This document shows, piece by piece, positions 23,058 through 34,199 of a stretch of DNA of 64,000 nucleotides (positions are counted from its first letter, which is position 1; the number at the start of each line of letters is the position of its first letter). The notes under the pieces were generated by a model. It saw nothing but the letters and a program-made list of their open reading frames with translations. It had not been told where the DNA came from and ran no database searches. A program made the position numbers and the translations under genes. The DNA lies in contig CM074187.1 in the NCBI GenBank assembly GCA_037179385.1, positions 7,378,001 through 7,442,000 on the forward strand. Reading direction: 5' to 3'. Source of the DNA: Holothuria scabra (lineage: Eukaryota > Echinodermata > Holothuroidea > Aspidochirotida > Holothuriidae).

Positions 23058-24125
23058 ACCTGCCAGCCATGCTTATGCTCTCAGTCAGTAGGCAACATGG
23101 TTTCAGACAATGTCATTCTTGTGAACCTCTGTTAATTTTAACAACAAATGACCTAGCTCAGTCTCCGGATGGTAGAGTCGAGACTGACATGAAAATTATG
23201 TGTTTTTCCAATGCTTTAATACTGGTTATCGTAATTGCCTGATTTATAATGCACACTTATCAATTGCAACCCCATCCACCCTAGTCCCAGGGATGGTTGG
23301 GTCATTTTTGGTATTGGTAAATCCCACTGCAGAGCCTGGCAATGTCCCCACACCTGAATGTCCGGCATTACCCACGCCACAAGTAAATGCCCTGCCAGTT
23401 TTCCCAGCCGCCCAGATTGTGTGAAATCAAGTCCTGACCCTTTGGGGACAAAATTATTGTGAAGTCCTAAGCCAAATCCCTGCTCAAAGCTTGACCATCC
23501 CAGGGTCTAGGGGTGTCAGGGTTGGAATTGATAAGTGCACAAGCTCTTCAGACCTAGGGCATTTAGGAGTACTCTTGATTGGATTGCTAACTTTCTCAAG
23601 TTCCATAAACAGAGGTTATTGTGGGGGGTGACTGTTCTGATTGAACTCATCTAATCTCTTGTGTTCCTCAAGACAAGGTCTTAGGTCCCTTGTTATTTCT
23701 AGTCTATATCAACAATTTACCCATCAGTATCTCTTCTGAGGTAGACTGTTCTGATTAATGATGTTTGTGCAATCTGTAGACAAATTACTGTAGGAATGCC
23801 ATTGACCAGGTTCAACTCCAAAATGATCTATACAGAAGGATTTGCAAATGTACTTCAACACCACAAAGCACTTCTATGAGAATTAGCCGCTGAAGAAATC
23901 CGAAACTTTACAATTAAATACTCCTAAGTGGTGATCAACTTGATTCTACATTCTGCCATTCTCATCTCGGAGTTGATATTTGAAACAACCTTACCTGAAG
24001 CATATCAACCATATAACCTCATTAGTCAATATGGTCCTAGGTTTTGTGAAAAGGAATCTTTACTCCTGCTCAAGGAATGTCAAAGCCAATGCTTATCTCA
24101 CATTTGTTTAACCCTTATTAGAGTT
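23058..24125 (+). pseudogene. Decayed LINE reverse transcriptase
   Basis: Broken frames give RT blocks in order: QHGFRQCHSCE, then LLILTTNDLAQ near 23095-23160, a damaged catalytic segment near 23180-23240, and VPQDKVLGPLLFLVYINNLP near 23670-23730. These match the CR1/L2-type 'GFR..sc', 'VPQGSVLGPLLFL.YINDLP' series. About 200 bases near 23265-23470 do not fit the RT and may be an insertion. A later piece (LQNDLYRRICK) is near 23820. Dead copy. Confidence 0.65.
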
Positions 24126-24137
24126 GACCCTTGATCG

Positions 24138-24376
24138 ACTGCATGGTCAAGTGGTTAGAGCATCCAACTTGCAGTCAGGAGGTCAGGAGTTCGAGTCCCG
24201 GCCGGGTTATACCGAAGACTTTAAAAACAGAACCTATTGCCATTGTGCTTTGTGCTCAGCATAAGCAATGGAGTAGGGAAAACAAGCCAGTTAGCCACAA
24301 CTGGGAAAAAAATCGTGGTTGGCTCGACTTGAACCAGTTGGTAAGAAACTGGGCTGTAAAACTCTATCTAACTAAC
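24138..24376 (+). mobile_element. tRNA-derived SINE, copy B
   Basis: Best-preserved head of the family: TGGTCAAGTGG (A box) and GAGTTCGAGTCCCGG (near-perfect B box). The body and tail match copy A, ending 'aactctatctaactaac'. It is inserted in the LINE whose 3' part resumes at 24386. The head is tRNA-like but lacks the paired acceptor stem and CCA-side structure of a functional tRNA gene. Confidence 0.8.
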
Positions 24377-24385
24377 GAACTTATT

Positions 24386-24767
24386 AGAGAATTCTTCTGT
24401 CTGGGATTCTTACACTGCCTCCTTGGTTACTACTGTAATATTGTGGAAAATTCAATGTAGTGCATCTTGGTTTGTTTGTAATTACTTCGCCCACAGTAGT
24501 GTTTCTGAAATGTGAAGGGATTTAGAGTGGGAAAGCCACAAAGGGAGGTCTTTAAATAGGCTTGATACCCTCAGAAAGCCAGATTGAGCCCTCCAGGCCA
24601 TACCTATTGCCAACGTCTCACAACCATTCCAGCAGCCCTCCAGGCATCGCAACTCAAATAAGCTACACAACCATCCAAGCAAACAAGGACTGCAGTAAAT
24701 ACAGTCTCACACTGTCAGAGACAGGAACCTTCCCCAGGATGTTATTGACCTCCAGGACCTCATTTTT
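24386..24767 (+). pseudogene. LINE C-terminal remnant
   Basis: A frame here gives NLPQDVIDLQDLIF just before the next element. It matches the 'WN.LP..vi....l..F' block near the C terminus of CR1/L2-like proteins, and it continues the LINE at 23058-24125 beyond SINE copy B. It is cut at 24768 by a HINE-like element. Confidence 0.45.
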
Positions 24768-26316
24768 GATTCCTTGCCGAAGGCAGGCAAGGAATCTATG
24801 TGATGGTGATGTCGTGTGTATGTGTGTGTGTGTGTATGTGACGCTTTGGCTTGTAAACACGATATCTCAAGAAGGGTAAGTGTGACTAACCTCGTATGTG
24901 GTGTGTAGGTTGGTCATATTGATTAGAAGATCCCTATTGTTTTTGGTGGAGATCAAAGGTCATTTGGGGGCACGAGAGGTCAAAAGGTCAAAACTTTGTA
25001 AACACGATATCTCGAGAACGGTACATATGACTATGCTCATATTTGGTGTGTGGATTGGTCATATTGAGTAGATGATCCCTATCGATTTTCGTGGAGGTCA
25101 AAGGTCATTTGGGGTCTCGAGAGGTCAATAGGTAAATTCCTTAGAAATTGCTTGTAAACACGGTATCTCAAGAAGGGTAAGTGTGACTAATCTCATATTT
25201 GGTGTATGCATTGGCCATATTGAGTAGATGATCCCTACTGTTTTTGGTGGAGATCAAAGGTCATTTCCAGTCACCAGAGGTCAAAAGGTCAAAACTTCGT
25301 AAACATGATATCTTTAGAACGGTACATGTGACTAATCTCATATTTGGTGTGTGGGTTGGTCATATTGAGTAGATGGTCCCTATTGTCTTTGGTGAAGATC
25401 AAAGGTCATTTGTGGTCACAAGAGGTCAAAAGGTCAAAACTTCGTAAACACGATAACTCGAGAACGGTACATGTGACTATGCTCATATTTGATGTGTGGG
25501 TTGGTCATATTGAGTAGATGATCCCTATCGATTTTCGTGGAGGTCAAAGGTCATTTGGGGTCACGAGAGGTCAATAGGTAAATTCCTTAGAAATTGCTTG
25601 TAAACACGGTATCTCAATAAGGGTAATTGTGACTAGTCTCATATTTGGTGTGTGCATTGGCCATATTGAGTAGATGATCCCTATCGATTTTCGTGGAGGT
25701 CAAAGGTCATTTGGGGTCACAAGAGGTCAAAAGGTCAAAACTTCGTAACACGATATCTCAAGAACGGTATATGTGACTATGCTCATATGTGGCGTGTGTT
25801 GGCCATATTGAGTAGATGTTCCCTATTGTTTTTGATGGAGGTCAAAGGTCATTTGGGGTCATGAGAGGTCAAAAGGTCAAAACTTCGTAAACACGGTATC
25901 CCAAGAACGGTACATGTGCCTGTGCTCACATTTAGTGTGTGGATTGGTTATATTTATTAGATGATCCCTTTTGATTTTCCCAAAGGTCAAAGTTCATTTG
26001 GAGTCGGCATGTTCAAAGCCTGACAAGCTTTCCTTCACAGTCTTTCAAGAAAGGTCACTTGTACGGTCCTGTAACTTGTCATGTAGATGGCACATAGTGA
26101 ATACATGGTCCCAGAAGTTTTTGGTGGAGGTCAAATGTCATTTGGGTTCATGACGGGCAAGGGGGATCTCAATGTAGGAAGATTGGATGCCTTGCATGTG
26201 TACTTTGTGCGCACATTATGGAGCCCTGTTAATTGAAAAACATTGCAAAGCAATGTCAATGTGAAAAAAGGCCTTACATTTCAGCAGCAAGGAATCACTA
26301 AGCCTTTTGGCTTTCT
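24768..26316 (+). mobile_element. Helentron/HINE-like element, family 1, copy A
   Basis: Starts with an 11-bp hairpin, GATTCCTTGCC / GGCAAGGAATC (24768-24796), and a (GT)n run (about 24815-24840). A tandem array follows (about 24850-26150). The 3' end repeats GCAAGGAATC (26287-26296), inverse to the 5' end, then a short stem-loop AAGCC-TTTT-GGCTT (26300-26313). Subterminal inverted repeats, an internal microsatellite and tandem repeats, and a terminal 3' hairpin are the layout described for non-autonomous Helentrons (HINEs). It is coding-free. A second copy with the same two ends is at 38397-45043. Confidence 0.6.
24850..26150 (+). repeat. ~145/156-bp tandem array with AGGTCA motifs
   Basis: About nine units. 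The GGTCATTT landmark recurs at about 24958, 25103, 25259, 25404, 25549, 25705, 25848, 25991 and 26136, so spacings are 145, 156, 145, 145, 156, 143, 143 and 145. The 156-bp units carry 'aggtaaattccttagaaattg' in place of 'aaggtcaaaacttcg', hinting at a three-unit higher-order pattern. Most units contain AGGTCAAAGGTCA or GATCAAAGGTCA, plus a second pair AGGTCAAAAGGTCA. Confidence 0.8.
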
Positions 26317-26443
26317 GGTTTTTCAAGAACTCTGTCTTGAGGTTCCTCAGACAGGAAGATTAATTCTTCTCAATGCAAAAACCTCCTGTGTGTTTGACTT
26401 CACCTGGAGTGTTGCACAGTATTTATCCATATCCACAACATAC

Positions 26444-26487
26444 TAAAAACCACTTGGTTAGAAACTTGGCCATAAAACCTCATTTAA
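26444..26487 (+). mobile_element. SINE 3' tail fragment
   Basis: 'cacttggttagaaacttggccataaaacc...' matches the last ~45 bases of the tRNA-derived SINE family. Only this stub remains. Confidence 0.45.
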
Positions 26488-26592
26488 CTGTGATTTATAA
26501 GCTCATTTGTTGGTTTTCCATCTGACAACCATTTCTCTGGTGGTGCAAATTAGAATTGAATGCAGTTTGCTTTTTGGGTCATGAACTCATGA

Positions 26593-26632
26593 TGGTGTGT
26601 GTGTGTGTGTGTGTGTGTGTATTGTGTGTGTT
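26593..26632 (+). repeat. (GT)n microsatellite
   Basis: (GT)n run followed by 'ttgcggtgactttttgcttgttaacacaatatctcaagaaag'. This resembles the start of the HINE-like arrays and may be the left end of the decayed array that resumes at 28130. Confidence 0.6.
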
Positions 26633-27303
26633 TGCGGTGACTTTTTGCTTGTTAACACAATATCTCAAGAAAGAAATGTCTGAAAGTTTCAAACTTAGTA
26701 CATAGATTTTTCCAAATATGATGCAAAAGAGGGCCATTTTGCAGCACGGTATCCATGTAACATCAGTACAATTTTGTGACATTTTGTTCCATAATTCTTA
26801 AACAAGCTGCTTAGGATACATTATACTGTTCCTGTAGCAAATACTAGGACACAGCATTATACAAAATAACAAATTAGACTTCAATTTCTTTCATGTGTTA
26901 ATCAGGCCGTTTTAGATTTTCTGTGTCCTCGTTACATAAGAACACTGATTTAGTTGGATAAAATTATTACAATTGGACACAGTTTGAAATAAAACCTGTT
27001 CCTATAACTTTTGTTCAACATTTTGTTGTTTAAACTTGGAAGTGACATGTTTTGTTTACAAACACATTACACAACTTCCACTTGATTTAAGAGAAGTCCA
27101 GCAGTAATGTTATCATTAAGTAAGTGTCTGTTTTATCAAATTATAACACATGATGTAACATGGACACAGTGTCCATGTTACAATTGTACTCCAACATTTT
27201 CAGACTAATTTCTAAAGAATTAGGAGAAGTTGTTAAGTATGTTTGATACTTTTAAATCTGTGTTACCCAAGGCTATTAACAAATTAAATATAATGATATT
27301 AAT

Positions 27304-27664
27304 TTGTGTTTACAATGGGTAGGAAATTTATACCCGTGTACCGGAACCGCATTACCCGTCGGGTACCCGGGTATAACCTGACCGTAATGTAAACCTTGCA
27401 ACATCTTACTTAAGTGCATGGTGTTTGAATTGTTTCTGGAAAAGTGCAATTTAACAAAAGCGCATTACGGAAACAAATAAAAGAAATTTCATTTCAACAT
27501 AATTGTGGATGAGATGTGGGTAAATACAGTTTGTTAGTTTTAATAACCATGTTATTTTAAGAAGATCAAAAATAAATCACAGGAAAATGCTACCAGGGTA
27601 CTTATTTTCTGCCCGGGTAGTAAAAACGTTGGGCTGGTAACCCAGGTACTCGGTGCAAACACTA
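27304..27664. mobile_element. hAT-type MITE with 8-bp TSD
   Basis: Left end TTGTGTTTACA (27304-27314) and right end TGCAAACACTA (27654-27664) are imperfect inverted repeats. The flanking 8-mers atattaat (27296-27303) and ctattaat (27665-27672) agree at 7 of 8. Inside each end lie GGGTA and CCCGGGT motifs (gtcgggtacccgggtat, ctgcccgggtag). No coding capacity. Confidence 0.65.
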
Positions 27665-28129
27665 CTATTAATAGCACCCAATTTGTCTATTATTAGAGCT
27701 TTAAAAAATTTGCTAGTCTTTATTATACATTAAAATCTAAGTATTTAACCCAGTTTAGTTTTTGGCAACTTTTAGGCTTTGGCAGCAACTCATTTTTATG
27801 GAAATGAACTTATTTAAAAGCAACTAATCAGTTGCTATATTTTTGGAAATGAAACTGCAATATGAAATGTGACCCAAGCTGATTACCCAACTTCAAATTT
27901 GAAATTGGTATCCATGTTACATTAGCACAAATATTTGACACATCTACCTTTTATGGACTATTTTGAAGAACAGTGTTGTTCTACATAAACAACAGTATTT
28001 TATATTAAAAGTTATGTCTGTATAGCATGCTCTGTGATACTGTAAAGTAGTGATATTTAAAGCAATATGAAATTTTCACAACTGTATGTCACACTTTGTG
28101 TCCCAACCTAGTGGAATGACCCATAGATT

Positions 28130-29095
28130 TCATATTTAAGATGTTCATGCATTATGATCAGAAGATGGTCCCAATAGTTTGCAGTGGAGGTCAAAGGTCA
28201 TCTGGGGTCATCAGGGGTCAAAGTCTAAAAACCTTGTTAACCCAATATCTCAAAGTAGCAAACATGGAGACTTTCCATATTTAGTATGTGTGTGCCTTAT
28301 GGTGAGAAGATGATCACTGTTGTTTGGGGGTGGAGGTCAAAGGTCATCTGGGGTTCACCAGGGGTCAAAGTCTGAAAACTTTGTTAACACAATATCTCAA
28401 GTTAGGAAACTTGGATAAGTTCCATATTTAGGTAAGTGGATGTATTATGGTCAGAAGATGGTTCCATTTGTTTTTGGATGGAGGTCACGGTCATCCAGGG
28501 TAACCAGGGGTCAAAGTCTGAAAACCTTGTTAATGCAACACCGCAAGATAGGAAACTTGGATAGCTGTTATTTGGTATGTGAATGCATTATGGTCAGAAG
28601 ATGGTACACTGCTTTTGGTAAAGATCAAAGGTCATCTGAGGTCTACCTATCTATCTATCAATCCATGCATCCTTTGGGTCATACCAAAGGCATAAAAAAA
28701 CACAACCTACTGCCATTGTGCTTGGTGCTTAGCATAAGCAATGGAGAAGGGGAAAACAGGCCGGTGAGTCATATAGTAACTGGATAAAAGGCCATGGCCA
28801 GCCTGACTTGAACCAATTGGTTGGAAACTGGGCTGTTAAACTACATCTAACTTACTAACTTGACCAACCTAACCTATCGCATCCCACTTCAACCGTCAAG
28901 TTCAAAGATACATCATCTGGGGTCATTGGAGGTCAAATCAGTCAAGGGCAAAATGTGAATGAAAACCTTGATAAGTGTTAACGCATCTTAAGGTGGGAAA
29001 CTTAAAATAGATTTTACATGCAGTATGTGGATGCACATTATGGTGAGAAGATGGCCCCCTACTTTTTGGTGGATGTCAAGGGTCATCTGGGCTTA
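28130..29095 (+). repeat. Decayed AGGTCA-type tandem array, SINE inside
   Basis: Units of about 141-148 bp with the landmark GGTCATCT near 28198, 28344, 28490 and 28630, and further units near 28910 and 29085. It is related to the array at 24850-26150 but uses TCATCTGGGGT in place of TCATTTGGGGT, and 'gaagatggtcc' in place of 'gtagatgatcc'. It is split by a SINE fragment at 28674-28857. Confidence 0.7.
28674..28857 (+). mobile_element. tRNA-derived SINE, copy C (5' truncated)
   Basis: Lacks the tRNA head. It begins at 'gggtcataccaaaggc' and continues through the conserved body ('ctgccattgtgcttggtgct', 'cataagcaatgga', 'gacttgaaccaa') to the 'acatctaacttactaac' tail. Confidence 0.7.
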
Positions 29096-31167
29096 CAAAA
29101 GATTTTTTGAACATGTTAGAACATCATTTGACTGAAGAAGGTACAGTACATGGTGGCATTATTTGATATGGACCAGTTACGTATCCACGAAACCTCAGTG
29201 AATTTTTGCATTCTGGTTATCCGAATCATGATTTCTGCTTACTGATCAACTCTCTCAGTTTTATCATCATACTATAATGTTTATAATTTGTTTGTCATTC
29301 CAACATCACATGTATTTATTCTGTCACTAAGACATAATATTTACACTCACTCCGTTAAAAAAAATGGCAACAAAACATCACAATAAGTACTGCATTGTTT
29401 GTAGTTGTGTGAAAAATACTTGGACAACCAAATGTCTCTTTGGCAATTAAAAATAGTGAAATGGTTTGCCCAAAAGACAACCATAAAAATATCTGAAAAC
29501 AAAGGACTAATTGTTGTGTTGCAAGATACCACATGATTTTTTTTTTCATTTTCTTGCATGTAGTCTACAATCTTACAAAAGTATGGGAAAAATGTGATGC
29601 ACTGTGGCTACCAATCTATGAAGACTGCAAGAAAAAGAAGCTTGCAACTGAACTCAAAGGGACTGACAAATATAGGTAGCTAGGTTCATCTTCATCAATT
29701 GAATGCTGAGGAAAATAGGACCAGTGCTTAGAATAGATGTGTTACAGAACAAATAAGCATAACCAATAATAGCACAACGCATAATTAATTTTGGTTCTAT
29801 GTTAATGACGTTTGGTTTTTGCTTACTTGAAAATGGGAGATTGCTGTACAAAATAAGTTTTCTATGCAAAAGCCTCATGTGCTATCTGAATATGGTGCTG
29901 TGCTATTTTAATAAAGGCAAAGTGTCTTGACATTGATTTGAAGTAATACATTAATTACAGGCCTTGAATTTTGAGGCATGTGAGTGTGATTGCATACCAT
30001 CACTCACCTCAAATCACTGTGAGTGTGACTTTTTGCACACCTGAATGAAGAATTTTAAAACTCAAGGTCTGAAATTACAAGCATGCATGTATCAAGAAGT
30101 TGAAAATTTCCTCAGGTCAAAACAGTTTCAGGTCCATAAAATGTGTACAAGTCAAAGTTTTTTTTAGCATATGAAAACCAACCACCATATTTTTCCCTTA
30201 ATACTGTAGCATATTTTGTTATCTTTTCTCAAAAGTTACCAGTACACCTTTGTGTTTATTTGACTACAAAATTAACACAAACAATTGGAATGTTTTTGTT
30301 TTATTGGTTATTTCCTGATTTTAGTTGACTTTGTCTCTATAAGAATCTGGCCTTAAAAAAGTCAAAAGTTCAAATTCTGTGGATGCTTCTTGTAGAGGGC
30401 CCCATGCATCATGACCAAGCCCTTTGCTTTAGTACAACCTTGCGTTAGTGTTTATTTTTCCCTCCACACTGTGGTTGCATTATTTGACTCTTGCATACAT
30501 AAACCGTCCTATAGTTTTATTGGTATCCAGTCAAAATGTCCCAACTTTTTAGTTATCAAAACTTCCCCACATTGAACTCTGACGTTGCTTTGTTTTTTGT
30601 TATGCTAGGGAATCCATATTCCAAGCCCAACAGGGTTTTTCCTGTACTTCCCTTCCCCTCATACATGCATGACTCTATTAAGTTTCATCTTAATGTTTGT
30701 AATTATTTTCTATCTATACATGAAGTGATAAATCAAATAAACAAAACAACTTCGAATTTGAATTTAGGAATCCAAATTCAAACTATTGATTGGAAACTTG
30801 AAGTTGTAGCAAATTCAAAATAAAGAGTGTATAAGGATTGATTTAGTCCTGAAAGCAGGACATTCTCAAGGCTAACTCTAGCATTTACTGATGTTAGACC
30901 TATGGCCCAACTGAGTTTCCACAGACATAACTACCACAATAACTTTGGAAGTTAAAATTTTTCAGGAAACTTCCATTCTGTACAGCAAAGTTATTATAGC
31001 CTAGGCTATGCCCTTACTTAGGCTACTAAATCTGAAAATGTTTTGCACTGGAAAGGTTTGACCAATAGCATTTGTTTCGCTCAGGGGATCTTTGGACTAG
31101 TGAGTGTTTTATTGTCCTTTATTAGTAAGTGATGGTACTGGTACAATAGTGCAACACCTGAGCATTT
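29096..31167. other. No feature recognised
   Basis: About 2 kb of AT-rich intron 1 sequence without a recognisable exon, transposon end or repeat. Frames here are short and lack motifs. Confidence 0.4.
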
Positions 31168-32200
31168 GATGTATAAGGAAGTCACGAAACATTCGTGCGA
31201 AGTTAGTGTGACATTGGTGCAACATTAGTGCTAATTTTGAGCGCATTTGTGGAAATCGACGCTAAACATTCGCCAAAAGTTCGTGAGACATTAGTGCAAC
31301 AGTGGTGCGACTGACATGCTAACATCGCAAACGATGTCTAAATCACCTGCCAGTCTCGCGTCAGTCGTGCGAATGTTGCACTAACATTTCACAAACTTTG
31401 CGACCAAAATACAAATGTTTTGCAAATATTTCAGTTGGACGCCACTTATTAAATCCACAGATTGAAACAATTGAAAATTAGTCTGAATTTAACTTCTTGA
31501 CTAGAGTGTTCTTAAACTCCTTATGGCTTTTGTTATAAAAAACATCATGTTCTTGAAGGAATTCCACCATAGTTTCCTTCTGGGTCTCAGTCCAGCTGTA
31601 GCTGGATGTGGCACCGACAGACTCATCATCACCCTGAGTACCATCAGCAACAGGAACACCATCATCTCCTCCTGCGCCCGAACCGGCAGGCACTAATTCA
31701 GCTGCAGCAGTTACCCTCCTCTGTTTCTTCTTGGCAGGCATGATGGCTGAAGGTGCATATTCAGCTGTGTATGTGCGACATAAGCACATCATACACGAAT
31801 ATGTGTCACGTCCAAACATGACCTTCAAACAGTCGCGAAATATTAGCACTAACTTTGTACTAACTTTGCGCTAATTTCGCAATAACTTAGCACAAATGTA
31901 GTGCGAAAAGAAGAACAAATCCGACCCAGTTAGAATGCACAAAAAGGGCGACGTTAGTGCGATGTTAGTGCAACATTAGTGATAACACTTTGCGAACACT
32001 TTGCTAACATCTCGCGTTTGATCTTTCGCAAATTAGTAGCAGAAAATTTTGAACGTGTTCAAAACTGCTTGCGAAGCTTTTGCAACCTCTGCGAATTGCG
32101 CGACAGACGTGCCACAGTTTTGCTAACATTTTGTGAATCACGCAAATTTTAGTCGTAAACCGGTTGCAAAACGTACGCGTTTTTCGTGAGATTCCACCTT
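31168..32200. mobile_element. DNA transposon remnant with TTAGTGC motif clusters
   Basis: Both flanks (31185-31400 and 31835-32160) are packed with variants of TTAGTGCGACATTAGTGCAAC and their reverse (gcgaatgttgcactaacatt). Outer edges are loosely inverse: 'taaggaagtcacgaaac' on the left and 'tttcgtgagattccacctta' on the right, with a possible TAA at each outer side. The middle encodes a MADF-like protein on the - strand. A PIF/Harbinger-type element would fit, since these carry a second Myb/MADF-like gene, but no transposase is present, so this is an inference. Confidence 0.5.
31478..31741 (-). CDS. MADF/Myb-like DNA-binding fragment, element-encoded
   Basis: 87 codons from ATG at 31741 (an upstream in-frame ATG at 31849 would add 36 residues with no domain). 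The N-terminal part MPAKKKQRRV is basic and could be a nuclear signal. A long Gly/Ala/Asp-rich linker follows. The C-terminal part YSWTETQKETMVEFLQEHDV continues to an FYNKSHKEFKN segment, matching the start of MADF/trihelix-type domains (W, hydrophobic helix, LY/FYxxxHxxYK). Only about the first 40 residues of a usual ~85-residue domain are present before the stop, so the protein is truncated or continues in a lost exon. It lies inside HYPK intron 1 on the opposite strand, surrounded by transposon-style repeats. Confidence 0.5.
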   Translation of the reverse strand: MPAKKKQRRVTAAAELVPAGSGAGGDDGVPVADGTQGDDESVGATSSYSWTETQKETMVEFLQEHDVFYNKSHKEFKNTLVKKLNSD

Positions 32201-32394
32201 AACCTTCATGGTTTGAACAGTGGTGCAATGAAAGGTTTTATCCATCAATCCATACAAAAATTTTGTAGTGCCTATTTACTGCATTTCACCTAATCGTTAT
32301 TTAGAAATTCATACAATGTACATTGTTAAATTTGTACATATTTCTGGTAACAAGTTTACTTCCATTGTGGATTTTTTTTTAATTTTGTTTCCAG

Positions 32395-32450
32395 GCTCTG
32401 GCTGCAGTAAATGCGAAGACAACAGCAATGCGAAAAGAGAAGATTGAATT
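32395..32450 (+). CDS. HYPK: HYPK exon 2
   Basis: Acceptor TTTGTTTCCAG ends at 32394. The exon encodes ALAAVNAKTTAMRKEKIE plus two bases of a Leu codon, and donor GTGAGT begins at 32451. It enters in phase 0 and leaves in phase 2. It corresponds to the variable, basic helix between the conserved N-terminal block and EKELAKV in HYPK. The length of the joined segment fits the family without gaps. Confidence 0.88.
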
Positions 32451-32520
32451 GTGAGTCCTTTAAGTCCTTAGTCCGAATCCTTTAAAAACATTTTTCTGAT
32501 GTGAAGTATTGTGATCATGC

Positions 32521-32715
32521 TGTATCTATCTTTCTGTCTGTTTGTCATTCTTCTCTATTAGTATGTCTGTCTGTTTGATAATCTCTATCTCTCTTCCTGT
32601 CTCTCTGTTCTACTTTTTGTCTGTTTGTATATCTCTGTCTGTCTGTCTGTCTGTCTCTGTTTTTCTGTTTGATTATCTCGATCTTCCTGTCTATCATCCT
32701 GTCTATATCTTAGTC
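32521..32715 (+). repeat. (TCTG)n / CT-rich microsatellite in HYPK intron 2
   Basis: Pyrimidine-rich tract with repeated CTGTCTGT and TCTCTGTCTG runs filling more than half of the 349-base intron 2. The 77-codon frame across it reflects the low complexity. Confidence 0.85.
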
Positions 32716-32799
32716 TTTTTTACTCTCCTGTTTGTTGGAATGGCAGCATGTGAGATCTACCATATGTTTAAATAACATTTTGTCATGTCTCCAAAACAG

Positions 32800-32851
32800 G
32801 GAAAAGGAGCTTGCTAAAGTTACTATAAAGAAGGCTGATGTTGACTTAATC
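32800..32851 (+). CDS. HYPK: HYPK exon 3
   Basis: Acceptor CCAAAACAG ends at 32799; the first base completes the Leu codon begun in exon 2. It encodes EKELAKVTIKKADVDLI, the most conserved core of HYPK and the first helix of its UBA-like NAA15-binding domain. Donor GTAAGT at 32852, phase 0. Confidence 0.93.
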
Positions 32852-33631
32852 GTAAGTTTTATTTTTCTATTCGTATATTTCATATAGTTTTGTTTGGAGG
32901 GGGTACTAAGGGTGCTTTCACACTAGATTGTATTGTGATCTTATGCATGTTATCAGATCTTGTGATTTTTAAGGTTAATATCAACTTAGATCTGGGACTA
33001 ACTCCTTAAAAGGTGATCATGGCAGTGAAGGAGGATTTGACCTCAAGCAAGCAAGGGGTCAATACTCAAAGACCAACAGTGACTAACTGACTACTAGATC
33101 GAGTAGTGAGTTCACAACTCTCTTGGTCAATGGGACATTTGTGTGTGTCTTTATAGTGGACACAGGAAATTTTAAGTTTTAGCCACCAAATGCAGTGGGT
33201 CCTTTGTGGGGAATCAGAATACAAAGAAAGTATTAAGCTGCCAAGATCTCGATCAATGCATGTTTTTCTGTGATATCTCCCCAGTAAGGAGAGGAGATGA
33301 AATGAGTGTCTATTGTAAAACCAACATGACTTTGGTATAGTTTTCACAAGGCTGACAGATCTTAGGAAGCTTACATGCTTGTATGCAAGAAAGTATAATA
33401 CTGAAACCACAATAAGCCACTGTTACACTTTGTTGTATTGCCAGGCAGTGATTCAATTTCTCATATTTTGAAAATGCAACAGAAAAAAAAAACATTTAAA
33501 AGTTTTAAAAAATGTTATTGAACAGAGAGGTTTCATATTTTGCAAATCTTAAAAATAATACACACAGCACACCCTATTCACATCACTGGTTTAGCCTTTA
33601 GAGTGTATTTGGGTCTATGAAACTTAGTACA

Positions 33632-33875
33632 TGGCGTGTTTGGTCTAACGATAGAGCATTCGCCTCTCATGTGGAGGGCTGGGGTTCCATTCCCAGGTCA
33701 AGTTATACCAAAGACTCTAAAATTGGAACCTACTAGTACTGCCATTGTGCGTGATGCTCTGCATAAGCAATGGAGTGGGGAAAACAAGCAGCGAGCCACA
33801 ACTGGAAAAAAGTCTGTGGCTGGCTTGACTTGAACAGTAAGTTGAAAGCTGGGCAGTAAAAATCCATCTTACTAA
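33632..33875 (+). mobile_element. tRNA-derived SINE, copy D, in HYPK intron 3
   Basis: Head GTTTGGTCTAACGATAGAGC (A box) and GGGGTTCCATTCCC (B box-like), then the shared body 'actgccattgtgcgtgatgc', 'cataagcaatggagtgggga', 'gagccacaactgg', and tail 'taaaaatccatcttactaa'. Full length and in sense with HYPK. Confidence 0.8.
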
Positions 33876-34199
33876 GATCTAACTATCTATGAACCTCAGT
33901 GAAATCCTTGTCCAGTTCTCTCTTGTTCAAATTTATCGGAACAATTAATTCTGGAAGTTCCTTGCCACACTGGGCAAGGTTATTATGTTCAGTCCTGGAA
34001 GTACTGCATTTTTGAAAGGAGAAATGTAGTTAAGAATTGTACAAAGGGTTTTTTATTTAATTCTTATCTGAATGTGAACCGAAGTGATTATTTTGGGAGA
34101 TATTTTTGTCGTAAGAAGTCAGATGATGACTTACCAGATTTCCATGGGTGTAATTCTTTAGGCAGGCAGTAAGCATACTTGAATTTTTTTCATTTTAAG

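Larger units (their letters stand above)
16342..32394 (+). other. HYPK: HYPK intron 1, ~16 kb, transposon-filled
   Basis: Runs from donor GTAGGC at 16342 to acceptor TTTGTTTCCAG at 32394, 16,053 bases. It hosts most of the elements listed between these coordinates: an array-nested DNA element, LINE and SINE copies in both orientations, a HINE-like element, a hAT-type MITE, a decayed tandem array and a MADF-encoding element. No host exon is recognised within it. The segment 16388-16510 is rich in AGGCCTA motifs. By comparison, introns 2 and 3 are 349 and 1348 bases. Confidence 0.85.

Noticed and set aside
24138..24210. A functional tRNA gene
   Set aside because: Has A and B boxes but no paired acceptor stem or anticodon-arm geometry, and it is followed by the SINE body shared with other copies.
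24850..26150. CRISPR-like array
   Set aside because: Units are ~145 bp and diverge continuously without separate spacers; eukaryotic context.
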